From Bog-756 sp963812885 (GTDB lineage Bacteria; Actinomycetota; Acidimicrobiia; Acidimicrobiales; RAAP-2): 64,000 nt of DNA. Position numbers and translations under genes: made by a program. Shown here in pieces: positions 27,877 through 38,087 of the stretch (position 1 is its first letter; every line of letters begins with the position of its first letter). A model generated the notes under the pieces. That model worked only from the letters and a program-made list of their open reading frames with translations, ran no database searches and was not told the origin of the DNA. Location of the stretch: assembly GCA_963812885.1 (NCBI GenBank), contig CAWEWZ010000002.1:372001-436000 (forward strand), read 5' to 3'.

Positions 27877-28465
27877 CTAGGCCAAATTGTCGTCCTCCGG
27901 GCCACGCAGGGCATCGAGCGCCGCTCCATCGGGGGTCGCCGATGGGCGGGCAGGCGCAGGCGGCCAGGTTCCAGTTCTGGCCGCACCGGGGGCAGAGGCC
28001 GAGGCAGTCCGACGAGCACAGCGGGGCGAGAGGCAGCTCGAGCATCACCGCGTCACGGGCCAGGGGCTCGAGGTCCAGTTCGTCCCCGTCGAGCAGATAG
28101 GCGTCCTCGTCGAACCGGTCCGGCCCGGGCACGTACCGCTCGCGCACCTCGGCCTCCACCGTCCCCGAAACCGGTCCGCCGCACCGACGGCACTCGCCCA
28201 CCCAGGGGGCCGCCACCGTGCCGGTGACCATGATCCCGCCCGGGTAGGAGGAGAGGGTGAGGTCGCAGACCACCGGCGCCCGGTCGGGCACCGAGACCCC
28301 GACGGCGGCCATCCCCTCGATCGATCCCTCCCGGGCCTCGTGACGGACGGTGCCCGCGGTCTTGCGCAGGGCCGCCACCTGCACGATGAAGGGGCGACGG
28401 GCCCGACGGCGAGCGTCAGGGGCCTGCTCCTCGGCCACCGGGCTCCTGTCCACATGGGTGCTCAC
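27877..28465 (-). CDS. yceD: DUF177 family protein (YceD-like)
   Basis: Family linked to 23S rRNA accumulation, almost always next to rpmF; about 195 aa. Conserved parts: RPFIVQVAALRKTAG, VTGTVAAPWVGECRRCGGPV, and the Cys-rich C-terminus (CSSDCLGLCPRCGQNWN, then DPRW). The proper ending is ALDALRGPEDDNLA with stop TAG at 27877-27879; one extra base near 27920 hides it. GTG 28465 is the likely start, 13 bases after the preceding gene. Confidence 0.88.
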
Positions 28466-28478
28466 CGCCCCGCTCGGT

Positions 28479-29091
28479 TCAGTCGAGGTCCTGGTCGAAG
28501 AAGCCGTCGGGATCGTCGACGCCCTGGCTCTCGCCCGCCGGCCCCACCGAGGCCAGCGAGGTGTCCCCGCCCTCACCGATCTCGACCTTGGGCAACGGGA
28601 CTCACCTGGAGCTTCTCCCGGCCGGCCTGGACCGTCTTCATCGTCCGGTCGAGAACGATCTCGAAGCTGGCCAGCTTCTGGTCGGCGTAGTCCTCGGCCT
28701 CGTGCCGCAGCCGGCGGGCCTCCTCGTTGGCATCGTCGAGGATGCGCTGGGCCACGTGGTTGGCCTGCCGGACGATTTCGGTCCGTTGCACCATCCGCTC
28801 GGCCTGCACCCGGACCTCCTCGAGGAGGTTGTCGGCTTCCCTGCCCTTCTCGGCCAGGAACTCGTCGCGCTCCTTGAGCAGCCACCGGGCCTGGCGGAGC
28901 TCGTCGGGCATCCGGTCGAGTGCCGCCTGCAGCAACTCGGCGAGCTCCTCGCGCGACACCAGCACCGATGCCGACAGTGGCATGGCCTTGGCCGTCTGCA
29001 CCAGGTCGAGAGCGCTGCGGATCAGCGCCTCGGCATCGTGCTCCTCGCCGGCGGCCCGCTGCTGGTCGAGGTCCTCGAAGAGATCACTCAC
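28479..29091 (-). CDS. DivIVA-like coiled-coil protein (Rv2927c family)
   Basis: Predicted cytoplasmic coiled-coil protein, about 204 aa, in the position of mycobacterial Rv2927c. The body is heptad-rich: ELAELLQAALDRMPDELRQA, LLEEVRVQAERMVQRTEIVR, and DDANEEARRLRHEAEDYADQ, a pattern shared with DivIVA and ATP-synthase b subunits. The C-terminus is acidic and ends DGFFDQDLD. One extra base near 28593 truncates the visible ORF. GTG 29091 overlaps the coaD stop by eight bases. Function in growth or division is inference. Confidence 0.85.
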
Positions 29092-29566
29092 CGGCGAACT
29101 TCTCCTTGAGGCGCAGGGCCACCACCTCGGGGACGAACGAGGTCACGTCGCCACCGAAGCGGGCCACCTCCCGCAGCAGCTTGGAGGCGATGAACGAGTG
29201 GGTCGAGCTGGTCGGGATGAACAGGGTCTCGACCCCGGAGAGCTGCTTGTTCATCTGGGCCATCTGCATCTCGTTCTCGAAGTCGGACACGGCCCGCAGG
29301 CCCTTCACGATCACGCTGGCCCCGACGTCGTTGGCCACGTTGACCACCAGGGTGGAGAGGGACACGATGCGCACGTTGGCCAGGTGGTGCAGCGACTCCT
29401 CCAGCATCTCCTGGCGCTCGTGGAGGTCGAAGAGGGCCCCGTCCTTCTGCGGATTGCGCAGGGTGGCCACCACCACCTCGTCGAACAGGCGGGTGGCACG
29501 CTCGATGACCTCGAGGTGTCCGTTGTGGACGGGATCGAACGACCCGGGTATGAGCGCAATCCTCAC
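29084..29566 (-). CDS. coaD: Phosphopantetheine adenylyltransferase
   Basis: Fourth step of CoA synthesis (PPAT). 160 aa, intact. Starts VRIALIPGSFDPVHNGHLEV with the nucleotidyltransferase HxGH motif; later STLVVNVAND, VKGLRAVSDFENEMQMAQMN and the SSTHSFIASKLLREVA segment. GTG 29566 overlaps the rsmD stop as GTGA. Confidence 0.96.
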   Translation of the reverse strand: MRIALIPGSFDPVHNGHLEVIERATRLFDEVVVATLRNPQKDGALFDLHERQEMLEESLHHLANVRIVSLSTLVVNVANDVGASVIVKGLRAVSDFENEMQMAQMNKQLSGVETLFIPTSSTHSFIASKLLREVARFGGDVTSFVPEVVALRLKEKFAGE

Positions 29567-30121
29567 GAGAGACCTTTCTCCGTGACCAGCTCCGGACGGG
29601 CCACGGTCACGATCGTACCCCCATACCGCTTGGTTTTGATGATCCCCCACCCCGGCGGGTGCGGGGATCTCGCCGCCCGATTCGAGGATGGCCAGATCGG
29701 CCGGCAGCGTCGCCACCAGCGATTCCCATCCGTCGTAGTCGTAGGGGGGATCACACAGGATCAGGTCGTAGCGCGACGCGGTGGTCGAGGCCCAGGAGGC
29801 GACGTCGGCCCGGACCACGGTGGCGTCACCGTCACCCTCGGCATCGGCCAGGCCCACCGAGGCCAGGTTGGCCCGGACCGCGGCCAGTGCCTCCGGACTC
29901 CGGTCGACGAAGGTCACCGAGGCGGCACCACGGGAGAGGGCCTCGATCCCCAGCGCCCCGGAGCCGGCGAACAGGTCGGCGACCAGGAGGCCCTCCACCC
30001 CGCCCAGGCTGAACAGGATGTCGAAGATCGCCTCGCGGACCCGGTCCGACGTCGGCCGCACGGTGGGCACGGCGGGAGCCGACAGGCGCCGGCCCCGGAA
30101 CTCACCACCGATCACGCGCAC
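29563..30121 (-). CDS. rsmD: 16S rRNA (guanine-966-N2)-methyltransferase
   Basis: SAM-dependent methylation of G966. Start VRVIGGEFRGRRLSAP at GTG 30121; SAM motif I DLFAGSGALGIEALSRGA; catalytic LILCDPPYDY. The end GWGIIKTKRYGG ... TEKGLS is in another frame because of one extra G near 29660 (GGGG run). Standard rsmD-coaD pair. Confidence 0.93.
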
Positions 30122-30186
30122 CGCTCCAGCCTACCGGCCACGGCCCGTTTTTCCATGGTCGTTCGGGCGCCGGGGGTGGGCCCGAC

Positions 30187-32475
30187 TCAGCTCTTGAACA
30201 GGAACTCGGCCTCGTCGTCGTCGATGAAGATGCGCAGTTCGTCGACGAGGAGCGGGTGGCCGGTCAGCTCGGGGTCCTCGGCCACCAGCTCCTCGGCCAT
30301 GGTCCGGGCATCGACCACCAGTGGCTGGTCCGAGAGCAGCCGGGCCAGTTTGAGGTCGCTGCGTCCCTTCTGGCGCTCTCCGAGGATGGTGCCCTCCCCC
30401 CGGAGCTCGAGGTCGACCTCGGCCAGCTCGAACCCGTCGGTGGTCCGCTCCATGGCCGACAGCCGGGCCGCGGCCTCGGGCGTGTCGTTGGCCGACAAGC
30501 AGGTAGCACCACGACGGGTCGCTCCCCCGCCCCACCCGGCCCCGCAGCTGGTGCAGCTGGGCGATCCCGAACCGGTCGGCGTCCTCGATGACCATGACCG
30601 TGGCCTCGGGCACGTCGACTCCGACCTCGATCACGGTCGTGGCCACCAGGACGTCGAGGCGACCGGTCCGGAACTCGGCCATGACCCGCTCCTTCTCCGC
30701 CGGGGGGAGCTGGCCGTGGAGGAGTCCGACTCGCAGCCCGGACAGCTCGGCGCCGGCCAGGCGCTCGGCCTCGGCCACCACCGAGGTGGCCTGGACCCGG
30801 TCGGATCCCTCGACCAGCGGGCACACCACGAAGGCGCGGCGGCCCGAGGCCACCTCGGAGCGGACCCGCGTCCACGCCTCGTCGGCCTCGTCCGAACCGG
30901 CCTGGTCCCTTCAGCCAGGTGGTGGTCACCGGGAGACGGCCCGGCGGGAGCTCGTCGATGATGGTCATGTCCAGATCGCCGAAGACGACCATGGCCGCGG
31001 TGCGCGGGATCGGGGTGGCCGTCATCACCAACAGGTCGGGGTCACGGCCGCGGCCGTCGGCGCCGCGGCCCTTGGCCCGGAGCGCGGCCCGCTGCTCGAC
31101 GCCGAACCGGTGCTGCTCGTCGATGACCACCACGCCGAGCGACCGGAACCCGACCTGGTCGGTCAGCAGGGCGTGCGTCCCGATGAGGAGGTCGACGGTG
31201 CCGTCGGCCAAGCCGGCATGGAGCGCGGTCCGGTCGGCGGCGCCCGTCTTGTTGGTGAGGAGGGCGACCCGGAGCGGGCGCCGGCCCTCGAGCGTCGCCG
31301 GGTCCGGCACCGACAGGCCGTCGACCAGCGTGGCGACCTCGGAGGCGTGCTGTTCGGCCAGCACCTCGGTCGGTGCCATCAGCGCGGCCTGGTGACCGCC
31401 CTCCACCGCCACCAGCATGGCCGCCACCGCCACCACCGTCTTGCCCGACCCGACATCACCCTGCAGGAGACGGTGCATGGGGAGGGGGCCGGCCAGATCG
31501 TCGCGGATGTCGGCCATGGCCCGGCGCTGGGCTTCGGTGGGCGTGAAGGGGAGGCGGTCGACGAACCGGTCCTCCAGGGTGGGGGATCCATCGTCACGGG
31601 CGACGACGTGACGGATGCCGCGGGCGTCACGCTGCAGCCGGTCCTGGCGGAGGACGAGGGCCAGCTGCAGCCGGAACAACTCGTCGAAGGCCAACCGCTG
31701 GCGGGCCGGCTCGCGTTCGGACATCCGTGCCGGCCGGTGGATGCGGTTGAACGCGGTGGTGCGGTCGACCAGGTCGAACCGCTCCCGCCACCCGGCCGGC
31801 CACCGGGTCGGCGAAGGCTCCGGCGCGGTCGAGGGCCTCCCCCACGTAGCGGCCCAACCGGGCCGAGGTGAGCTTGGCCGCCTTGTCGGTGAGCGGGTAC
31901 ACCGGGTACACCCGCCCGGTCCGCTCCCCCGGCTCTCCTTCGTCGTCGGCCTCGGTGTCGTCACCGGCGGCGCGGAGGACCTCGGCGGTGGGGCTGTTCA
32001 GCTGGAGGACGCCCCGGTAGGAGCCGATCGTGCCGTAGAACATGGCCACCGTGCCCACGGCCAGCTGCTGGGCCCGCCACGCCTGGTTGAAGAACACCAC
32101 CTCGAGGCGGCCGCTGTCATCGGCGATGCCGACCACGACCCGTGACGGCGAGCGCCGTCGGCCCCGACCGTAGCCCGAAGGCGGCCGGCTCACCCTGATC
32201 ACCCGGGCCAGCACCGAGGCCTTGTCCCCTTCGGCCAGATCGGCGATCGGCACCAGCTTGGTCCCGTCGATGTAGCGGCGCGGGTAGTGGGTCACCAGAT
32301 CGAGGACCGATTCGATCTCGAGCTCGGCCAGTTCGCGCCGGGCCGCCTCCCCCACCCCCTTGAGCACCGACACCGGCAGTTCCGAGAGCTGGCGCAGCTT
32401 CCGCCCCGCACCCGTCGTCGCCTCCCCCTCGGCCAGGGGCGGACCACCCACCGGACGGAGGACCGACCCGCTCAC
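30187..32475 (-). CDS. recG: ATP-dependent DNA helicase RecG
   Basis: Branch-migration helicase that rescues stalled forks, about 762 aa. Wedge domain: LKGVGEAARRELAELEI, LVTHYPRRYID, FFNQAWRAQQLAVGT. Helicase motifs: Walker A LLQGDVGSGKTVVA, APTEVLAEQHA, DEQHRFGVEQR, MTATPIPRTAAM, and VATTVIEVGVDVPEATVMV with QLRGRVGRG. C-terminus ends DEAEFLFKS. Three +1 breaks near 31795, 30905 and 30505 add up to a full codon. GTG 32475 overlaps the upstream stop as GTGA. Confidence 0.95.
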
Positions 32476-34161
32476 TCGATGGAGAACAGGTACGGATAGT
32501 GGGGCTGTCCGCCGTGGTGGACCTCGATCTCGACATTGGGCCGGAGATCCTTGATCCACTCGGTGATCCGGCGGGTGTCGGCGGCTCCCGATCCCTCGCC
32601 CTCGATGATGGTCACCAGGTCGTGGCTCTCGGTGACCAGTATCTCGAGCAAGGAGCACGCCGCCGCGGCCAACGAGTCGTCGACCACCTCGATCCCCTGT
32701 CGCGACAGGCCGAGCCAGTCGCCGGCGGCGATGGGGCCGGCGCGGCTGTCCGAGTCGCGCACCGCCCGGGTCACCTCGCCCGGGACCACCTTGAGGGCCG
32801 AGGCGGCCATGGTCCGGGCGTTGACCTCGCCGTGGGCCTCGGGGTCGTAGGCCAGCAGCGCGGCAAAGCCCTCGACCACCGTCTCGGTGGGGACGATCCA
32901 CACCGTCTTGGCGGTGAGATCGTCGACCCGCTCGGCCACCGGCCGGATGTTGCCGTTGTTGGGGAGGATGACCACCTCGTCGGACCGGACCGACTCCACC
33001 GCCTCCACCAGCTCGGCGGTCGACGGGTTCATGGACTGCCCGCCGGAGAGCAGACCCTGGACGCCGAGGGACCGGAAGATACGCCCGACCCCGTCCCCGG
33101 TGGCCACGGCCACCACCCCGGTGGTCGGCGCCGGACCCGGTGGTGTGGCGGCCGGGCCGCTGCCCACGGTGTCCGCCGCCTCGCGGACCCAGCGCTCCTC
33201 TTCCACCTGCTCGATGAGGTCGGTCACCCGGATGGTGCGGGGCCGGCCGGCATCGAGCGAAGCCTCGATGGCCGCGCCCGATGTCATCGGTGTGGATATG
33301 ACAGTTCCACAGTCCGTCCCCGCCGACCACGACGATCGAGTCCCCGAGGCCGGCCCACACCTCCTTGAAGGAGGGGATCGTCTCGTCCGCGGCCTCGAGC
33401 AGGTACATGACCTCGTAGCGGAGCCCGGCCAGGCCGGCATCGGCATCGTCGCCCGCCGCCGCCGCCGCTCCGGGGGCATCGGGGTTGACCGGGCCGAAGG
33501 TGACCTCGGGCATGTCCGGCGGCAGGGGCATCGGCCGGCCGTCCAGCACGGACAAGAGGGCGTCGAACAGCAGCAGAAGGCCGGTCCCCCCGGCGTCGAC
33601 CACCCCGGCCTGCTCGAGGACGGGCAGGAGCGAGGGGGTGCGGGCGAGGGCCTCGGCCGCCCCGGACCTCGAGGCCTCGGCCACGTCGACCAGCGATTTT
33701 CCGGCGTCGGCGGCCGCCTTGGCCTCGTCCGCGGCCCCTCTGGCCACCGTGAGGATGGTGCCCTCCACCGGGCGCATCACCGCCTCCCGGGCCAGCTTGT
33801 CGGCGATGATCAGGGCCTGTGAGAGCTCGCGGGGACCGGGCCGGGACGTGGAGCAGTTCAGGCCCTCGGAGATGCCCCTGAGCAGCTGGGACAGGATGAC
33901 CCCGGAATTGCCGCGGGCACCCATCAAGCGAGCCGTGGGCGATGGCCCGGCAGGTGGCGTCCAGGTCCGGCGACTGCAGGGCCGTCGAGCTCTTCGGTGA
34001 CCGACTCGAGGGTCAGCGCCATGTTGGTGCCGGTGTCGCCGTCGGGCACCGGGTAGACGTTGAGGCGGTTGATCAGCATCCTGGTGGGAGCGGAGCCCGT
34101 CACGGAAGGTGGCGATCACCTGGCCCAGCTCCGTTGCTCCGAGCGCGTCGAGGACCACCAT
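32472..34161 (-). CDS. DAK2-domain protein (FakA-like fatty acid kinase subunit)
   Basis: Homologue of the FakA subunit that phosphorylates FakB-bound fatty acids; about 560 aa. The DhaL domain shows NVYPVPDGDTGTNM (metal/ATP site), GSLMGARGNSGVILSQLLRG and DAGGTGLLLLFDALLSVL. The C-terminal part has SGGQSMNPSTAELVEAV, PNNGNIRPVAERV and ends HHGGQPHYPYLFSIE. Breaks: near 34090 (+1), between about 33925 and 33970, and near 33285 (+1). ATG 34161 is leaderless behind TAGCAT. It heads the operon down to plsX, consistent with lipid and ribosome roles. Confidence 0.9.
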
Positions 34162-34168
34162 GGCCAGG

Positions 34169-34178
34169 ATGCTAACCT
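34169..34178. promoter_or_regulatory. Overlapping divergent -10 elements for fakA-like (-) and rpmB (+)
   Basis: On minus, TAGCAT (34174-34169) is seven bases from the fakA-like ATG. On plus, TAACCT (34173-34178) sits about 42 bases before the rpmB ATG. The two hexamers share two base pairs, so RNA polymerase cannot open both promoters at once. Confidence 0.55.
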
Positions 34179-34219
34179 TTGCGGCTTACCCTGAGGATCG
34201 AGAAGGAAGTCGGAACGTC

Positions 34220-34429
34220 ATGGCAGCGGTGTGCGAGGTCTGTGGGAAAAAGCCGTCGTTCGGCATGAACATCAGCCACTCCCACCGCCGGACCAAGCGG
34301 CGCTGGAATCCGAACATCCAGAAGGTGCGGGCCCTGGTGGACGGCTCGCCCCGGCGGATCAACGTCTGCACCTCGTGCATCCGCTCGGGCAAGGTCGTCA
34401 AGCGACCGGTCCGGGACATCCCGGCCTGA
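34220..34429 (+). CDS. rpmB: 50S ribosomal protein L28
   Basis: 69 aa; starts MAAVCEVCGKKPSFGMNISH with the usual SHRRTKRRWNPN core and a CTSCIRSGKV ending (zinc-ribbon form). ATG 34220 has AGAAGGA and GGAA upstream. Divergent from the fakA-like gene, the common actinobacterial order. The transcript probably starts about 35 nt upstream. Confidence 0.96.
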   Translation: MAAVCEVCGKKPSFGMNISHSHRRTKRRWNPNIQKVRALVDGSPRRINVCTSCIRSGKVVKRPVRDIPA

Positions 34430-34475
34430 GCATCCGCCGAGGCGCCTGAGGGCGTCGGCCACGAGGACCCGGCCA

Positions 34476-36062
34476 TCACCCCTCGGCCACGGCCGTCACC
34501 CCTCGGGCCGCCTCGGACCCCTGGTCGCCCTCGGGAGGGCGGCCGTTGCCCGTCGTCCATGCCTGCTCGGGCAGTCGGACCTCGAAGGTGGCGCCCCGAC
34601 CGCCGACTGCCCGGACCGTGCCCCCGTGGCCGGCCACGATGGCGGCCACGATGGCCAACCCGAGGCCCGCTCCTCCCGACGACCGGGCCCGGGAGGGGTC
34701 GGCCCGGAAGAACGGCTCGAAGATCCTGGGAAGGTCGGCCGGGTCGATGCCCGGTCCTTCGTCGTGGACGGTGAGCACGGCCCAACCGTCCTCGTCGGTC
34801 ACCGTGATCCCGACGGCGGCGCCGGCGGGTGTGTGGATGAGGGCGTTGCCGAGGAGGTTGTCCACCACCTGACGGATGCGGTCCTCGTCGCCGCGGACCA
34901 CCACCCGCCGGGGGACGTCGACCGCCACCGGGCGGTCGGGGGCCGACATCGCGAATCCGGCCACCGAGCGCCGCACCACCTCGGTGAGGTCGACCGGCTC
35001 GCTCCGGAGGGGTCGCTCGCGGTCGAGCTGGGCCAGCAGGAAGAGATCGTCGACCAGGGTGCCCATCCGTGACGCCTCGTCCTTGATGTGATGGAGCGAC
35101 CGAGCCAGCTCGTCGGGCCGATCCCTCACCCCGAGGTCGAAGAGCTCGGCGTATCCGAGGATCGAGGTCAACGGCGTGCGCAACTCGTGGGAGGCGTCGG
35201 CCAGGAAACGGCGGAGGCGATCCTCGGAGGCGGCCCGCTCGGCGAACGCCCCCTCGATCTCGTCGATCATCGTGTTGAAGGCCTTGCCCAGCTGGCCGAC
35301 CTCGGTGCCCTCGGCCACCGGGGACACCCGCTGGGACAGGTCGCCCTCGGCGATGGCGCCCGCGGTCTCGGTGATCTCGACCAGGGGTCGCAGGTCACGG
35401 CGCACCATGACCCAGGACACGAGGCCGAGCCCGAGGAGCAGCACGACCGACACGACCAGTTCGATGTACAGGAGCTGCCGGAGGGTGCTCTCCAGATCGG
35501 TCAGGGGCACGGCGATGATGATCACGCCGTTGGCGCCGGTGAGGGGTTTGGCCAAGGCGCGGTAGGCCACCGACCCCGGGCCGGTGCTCGAGGTGCTGAA
35601 GTAGAGATCGGTCCCCGCCGGCCGGCCCGACCCGGGGAGCGACGCCGGGAGGTGCGGCGGACTCGGGGCCTTCCCGCCGTAGTCGAAGAACAGGTGGGCC
35701 TCGACCTTGCCGGAGGTGCTCCTGAGCACGCCGTAGGTCCCGGGAGGGACGAGCACGCCGCGAGCGGCGTTGTCCGGCTGCCCGAAGAAACCGCCGCCGT
35801 TGCGGAACCCGCCCCTCGAGGGCCCGGCGCCGGTATGGGGGTTGTGGGGGAATCCCGACCGGGGCGCGGCGGGGACCTGGGGACCCAGACCCGACGTCGA
35901 GAACAGCGCCCGGCCGACCGGGAAGGCAGCGCCGTCGAGCTGCTGGTCCACCCGGGTCACCAGGAACGAGCGGAGGGCGTTGTAGGTGACCACGTCGGAG
36001 ATGACCAGACCGGCGGCCACGATCCCGACCGACAGCAGCAGGAGGCGGAGACGCAGGGTCAT
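34476..36062 (-). CDS. Sensor histidine kinase
   Basis: Membrane kinase of the OmpR-partner type, 528 aa, intact. One TM helix near residues 7-25, an extracytoplasmic part of about 165 residues rich in Gly/Pro, a second TM (LLYIELVVSVVLLLGLGLVSW), HAMP, and HisKA with phospho-acceptor His in DASHELRTPLTSILG. The ATPase part has N box DNLLGNALIHTP, G1 DEGPGIDP and G2 GGAGLGLAIV. ATG 36062 overlaps the regulator stop (ATGA). Stimulus unknown; the architecture resembles MprB/PrrB-like sensors. Confidence 0.95.
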   Translation of the reverse strand: MTLRLRLLLLSVGIVAAGLVISDVVTYNALRSFLVTRVDQQLDGAAFPVGRALFSTSGLGPQVPAAPRSGFPHNPHTGAGPSRGGFRNGGGFFGQPDNAARGVLVPPGTYGVLRSTSGKVEAHLFFDYGGKAPSPPHLPASLPGSGRPAGTDLYFSTSSTGPGSVAYRALAKPLTGANGVIIIAVPLTDLESTLRQLLYIELVVSVVLLLGLGLVSWVMVRRDLRPLVEITETAGAIAEGDLSQRVSPVAEGTEVGQLGKAFNTMIDEIEGAFAERAASEDRLRRFLADASHELRTPLTSILGYAELFDLGVRDRPDELARSLHHIKDEASRMGTLVDDLFLLAQLDRERPLRSEPVDLTEVVRRSVAGFAMSAPDRPVAVDVPRRVVVRGDEDRIRQVVDNLLGNALIHTPAGAAVGITVTDEDGWAVLTVHDEGPGIDPADLPRIFEPFFRADPSRARSSGGAGLGLAIVAAIVAGHGGTVRAVGGRGATFEVRLPEQAWTTGNGRPPEGDQGSEAARGVTAVAEG

Positions 36063-36793
36063 CGGGCCGGCTCTGACGCCGGGGGACCGGGACGGCCCGA
36101 CGGCACGCGCAGGCAGTAGCCGATGCCCCGTACCGTCCTGATCATCGGCGGCCCGTGGATGTCGATCTTCTTGCGCAGGTAGCTGACGTACACCTCGACC
36201 ATGTTGACCTTGCCGTCGAAGCTGTAGTCCCACACCCGGTCGCGGATCTGGGCCTTGGAGACGACCTGGCCGGCATTGACCATCAGATAGTGCAGCAGCC
36301 GGAACTCGGTGGGGGTGAGATCGACCGGGATGGTGGCCCGCCACACCTCGTGGCTCTCCTCGTCCAGTTCGAGGTCGCCGACGACGAGGCGGGGGCCGGG
36401 CTCCTCGTAGCCCTCGGCCCGTCGGAGGATGGCGTCGATCCGCAGCAGCATCTCCTCCACGCTGAACGGTTTGGTCATGTAGTCGTCGCCGCCGAGCGAC
36501 AGGCCCCGGAGCTTGTCGTCCAGATCGCCGCGGGCGGTGAGGAAGAGAACCGGGGTGTCCACCGGGCGCCGGTCCCGCCCGAGCCGCTCGAGCACGGCGA
36601 ACCCGTCCAGGTCGGGGAGCATCACGTCGAGGACGACCAGGTGAGGGTGGAAGGTCCGGACCAGCCGCAGGGCATCGGTTCCCGTATGGGCCACCTCGGT
36701 GGTGGCGCCGTGCAGGTGGAGCGCCATGGTGACCAGGTCGGTGATGCTCTTCTCGTCGTCGACAACCAGGATCCGGTGCTCAGCGGTGACCAC
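36059..36793 (-). CDS. OmpR-family response regulator
   Basis: Two-component transcription regulator, 244 aa, intact. Receiver: ILVVDDEKSITDLV, phospho-Asp in LVVLDVMLPDLDG, Thr/Lys in LFLTARGD and YMTKPFSVEE. The winged-helix output domain shows DLTPTEFRLLHYLMVNAG, VSYLRKKIDIHG and RTVRGIGYCLR. GTG 36793 has a GGGGGG stretch upstream. Apparent read-through from thiL in the same frame is coincidental. Confidence 0.95.
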   Translation of the reverse strand: MVTAEHRILVVDDEKSITDLVTMALHLHGATTEVAHTGTDALRLVRTFHPHLVVLDVMLPDLDGFAVLERLGRDRRPVDTPVLFLTARGDLDDKLRGLSLGGDDYMTKPFSVEEMLLRIDAILRRAEGYEEPGPRLVVGDLELDEESHEVWRATIPVDLTPTEFRLLHYLMVNAGQVVSKAQIRDRVWDYSFDGKVNMVEVYVSYLRKKIDIHGPPMIRTVRGIGYCLRVPSGRPGPPASEPAR

Positions 36794-36948
36794 GGTGCCC
36801 CCCGTCCGTCCCGGATGCCAACCGGGTCGTCTCGAACGCCATCGACCGGTCCATCCCTCCATGGTGACCCGCTTCACCTGTGGGTTTTCTGAGAATGGTC
36901 GGCGGAGCAGCGGACAGGGGCTCGTCGGGGGCGCCGGGACGGCCCCGC

Positions 36949-37960
36949 TCAGAAGCGGTGGTGCCAACCACCCTCGGGCAGCGGGTCCGAGGCCAGCGTG
37001 TACTCCCCCTCGCGGTCGGTGCACCACCCCACCGCCACCGGGGGCCGGAGGCCGGCGTCGCCGAACGCCCGGATCAGGGCGTCCGGGTCGGCCGTCGCCA
37101 CCAGCAGTTCGTACTCCTCGCCGCCTCCGAGCGCCTCTTCCTCGGTGGCCCCGTCCGCCACCGGGAGGTCGGCCAGGGCGACCCCCACCCTCGAGGCGAC
37201 GGCCCAGATGCCGGAGGTCGGAGACCAGCCCATCGGAGATGTCGATGGCCGCCGAGGCTCCCGACAGCCGGGCCGCCTCGCCCTCACCGAGCCTGGCCTG
37301 GGGCCGACGGTGGGCCCGGACCAGGGCGGCGGCGCCCGCATCAGTGGGGTGGAGGTCACCGGCGCGCAGGTGGCGGAGGCCGGCGGCCGACCCACCCAGC
37401 GGTCCGGTCACGAACAGGCGATGGCCCGGCCGGGCCCCCGAACGGAGCAACGGTGGCCGATCCGGTCCGGCCCGCAGGGTGCCCACCACCGACGTCGAGA
37501 CCACCAGGGCCGGAGACCCCGAGAGGTCGCCGCCCACCACCACGCAGCCCGAATCGGCGGCCGCACCGGCCACCCCGGCCCCCAGCAGGTCGAGGTCGGT
37601 CCCTTCGGGGGCGGCGATCGAGACCAGGGCGAAGCGGGGCCAGGCCCCCATGGCGGCCAGATCGGACACGGTGACCATCAGCGCCTTGTAACCGACGTCG
37701 TCGAGGCCGCTCAGGCCGAGATCGACGTGGACGCCCTCGACGACCAGGTCAGTAGCCCAGACGACCCGATCGGGCGAGTCCAGGCCGAGCACGGCGGCGT
37801 CGTCGCCGATCCATGTCTCGCCCGGCGGCGGGAGCTCTCCCTCCGGGTGCACGGAGCGGGCCGCGGACTCGAATCGGCTCCGCAGCAGGTCGATGGCGGC
37901 AAACTCGTCGGTGCCGCCCATCGGCGCCGGCCGGCGATCCCCGGAATTGGGACTGTCCAC
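36949..37960 (-). CDS. thiL: Thiamine-monophosphate kinase
   Basis: Last step of thiamine diphosphate synthesis. N-terminus with GGTDEFAAIDLLRSRF, then WIGDDAAVLGL, ATDLVVEGVHVDL, VSDLAAMGAWPRFALVS, GGDLSGSPALVVST, AIDISDGLVSDLRHL and, after the break, GGGEEYELLVATADP. One extra C near 37205 shifts the frame. GTG 37960 has AAGG upstream and a TAGGCA hexamer six bases away. Divergent from pckG. Confidence 0.93.
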
Positions 37961-37996
37961 GTACCTTGCCTACCATTGTGAGGAATGGTCCCCCAC

Positions 37997-38002
37997 TACA
38001 AT
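37997..38002 (+). promoter_or_regulatory. Putative pckG promoter (-10 TACAAT)
   Basis: TACAAT with TTGTGA (37976-37981) 15 bases upstream, giving a leader of about 80 nt before ATG 38088. The facing thiL start overlaps the same region. Confidence 0.4.
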
Positions 38003-38087
38003 CAGTGGATAACCCGTGGACAGGCCCCACGCGGCCCCGGTCCTGGGTTCGGACCGAGCCGGAAACCCGAGGAGGAGTAAGAAACCC

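Noticed and set aside
26648..28885. One long ORF joining plsX to DUF177 and the coiled-coil gene
   Set aside because: rpmF lies inside it in another frame with its own start and stop, and plsX begins at a TAGTG junction. The apparent fusion comes from an extra base in the DUF177 gene.
29084..30121. Apparent rsmD-coaD fusion protein
   Set aside because: The true rsmD end (GWGIIKTKRYGG to TEKGLS) is in another frame, with a GTGA overlap to coaD; an extra G near 29660 creates the fusion.
36059..37960. Apparent thiL-response regulator fusion
   Set aside because: The conserved ThiL C-terminus is in another frame and ends at 36949; the joined frame between the two is not conserved.
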